NCBI GenBank assembly: GCA_020426515.1
Contig: JAGQPW010000016.1
Coordinates: forward strand, 24,342-57,531
Reading direction: 5' to 3'
Length of the DNA: 33,190 nucleotides
Origin: Planctomycetaceae bacterium
Lineage (GTDB): Bacteria > Planctomycetota > Planctomycetia > Planctomycetales > Planctomycetaceae
The stretch's first letter is position 1; each line of letters starts with the position of its first letter. Shown in pieces: positions 32,826 through 33,190 of the stretch. The notes beneath the pieces were generated by a model that worked only from the letters and a program-made list of their open reading frames with translations, was not told the origin of the DNA and did not search any database. The translations under genes and the position numbers were made by a program.

Positions 32826-33190
32826 TTACCAGCCCAGCACGTGGGCAAAGACCAGCGGGGCGACGATGGTGGCGTCGGACTCGATGATGAATTTTGGAGT
32901 CTCAACCCCGAGCTTGCCCCAGGTGATCTTTTCGTTGGGGACAGCCCCGGAATAGCTGCCGTAGCTGGTTGTCGAATCGCTGACCTGACAGAAATACCCC
33001 CACAGCGGAACACTGTCCCGCTGCAGGTCCTGGTGCAGCATCGGTACCACGCAGATCGGAAAATCGCCAGCAATTCCGCCGCCAATCTGAAACATCCCCA
33101 ACGTCGCGGACTGTGACGTCTCGGTGTAGAAGTCGGCCAGCCAGGTCATGTACTCAATTCCGGTGCGGACGGTATGCACATTCTTGACAT
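32826..33190 (-). CDS. Deoxyhypusine synthase-like protein (N-terminal part cut by window edge)
   Basis: The frame is open to the right edge, so only the C-terminal 121 or so residues are seen. They carry the family's hallmark blocks: MFQIGGGIAGDF (NAD/spermidine-site glycines), GSYSGAVPNEKITWGKL, in which the Lys of the WGK motif is the expected catalytic lysine, and SDATIVAPLVFAHVL at the end. In eukaryotes and archaea this fold transfers an aminobutyl group from spermidine to eIF5A; bacteria lack eIF5A, and bacterial homologues are linked to polyamine conversion such as homospermidine formation. It lies upstream of the SpeE-like membrane protein gene on the same strand. The family call is firm; the substrate is uncertain. 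Confidence 0.88.
   Translation of the reverse strand, partial: VKNVHTVRTGIEYMTWLADFYTETSQSATLGMFQIGGGIAGDFPICVVPMLHQDLQRDSVPLWGYFCQVSDSTTSYGSYSGAVPNEKITWGKLGVETPKFIIESDATIVAPLVFAHVLGW

Noticed and set aside
1..33190. CRISPR arrays, tRNA, rRNA, prophage or insertion-sequence genes
   Set aside because: I looked for regularly spaced direct repeats, cloverleaf-like segments, and transposase or integrase motifs and saw none. Only palindromic repeats near msrB and a coding tandem repeat were found.

Overview
The window looks like a chromosomal segment of a planctomycete of the Planctomycetales type. The evidence is a GC-rich sequence with dense genes, a DUF1592/DUF1588-family cytochrome next to a DUF1552 Tat protein, a secreted sulfatase, a membrane Ser/Thr kinase, a BatA-like VWA protein, a cytochrome b fused to c-type heme domains, a SpeE-like membrane fusion and a deoxyhypusine-synthase homologue. 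I found no phage, insertion sequence, CRISPR array, rRNA or tRNA. The species cannot be named from the sequence alone.

Layout. 1-1090 (-): a Tat-exported serine hydrolase of the class C beta-lactamase fold, cut by the left edge. 1465-4810 (+): a respiratory operon encoding a membrane-anchored Cys-rich YkgJ-like protein, a Rieske protein and cytochrome b carrying two C-terminal CxxCH domains. 4821-11534 (-): a tight run read from right to left: dxr, rseP, a CtBP-like 2-hydroxyacid dehydrogenase, a molybdate/tungstate-type permease and ATPase, and a 2-dehydro-3-deoxygalactonokinase. 11832-13202 (+): metF and a STAS protein with a structured gap between them. 13229-18599 (-): rfbB, a secreted esterase with an extra C-terminal domain, a VWA/BatA protein and msrB. 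18704-22561 (-): DUF1552 and DUF1592-type exported proteins. 22769-23626 (-): folP. 23810-25834 (+): a receptor Ser/Thr kinase. 25866-29148 (-): a sulfatase and a thiamine-diphosphate 2-oxo-acid decarboxylase. 29317-32472 (-): a 1051-residue membrane protein with a spermidine-synthase-like domain. 32826-33190 (-): a deoxyhypusine-synthase-like protein, cut by the right edge.

How the genes work together. The Rieske and cytochrome b-cc genes encode a compact quinol:acceptor oxidoreductase, and the Cys-rich protein before them is a candidate helper or subunit. dxr (MEP isoprenoid pathway) and rseP (envelope-stress intramembrane protease) form a familiar pair, extended here by a small sugar-acid and oxyanion-transport set. 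The DUF1552/DUF1592 pair, the sulfatase and the esterase fit a planctomycete lifestyle of exported carbohydrate handling. The rest are housekeeping genes (metF, folP, msrB, rfbB).

The least explained signals are the palindromic REPIN-like repeats on both sides of msrB, mutually exclusive inverted repeats between metF and the STAS gene, the YkgJ-like/Rieske/cytochrome b-cc operon, and the SpeE-like fusion that lacks the expected catalytic Asp and sits beside a deoxyhypusine-synthase homologue. None amounts to proof of a new system; the respiratory operon and the SpeE-like/DHS pair are the best leads.
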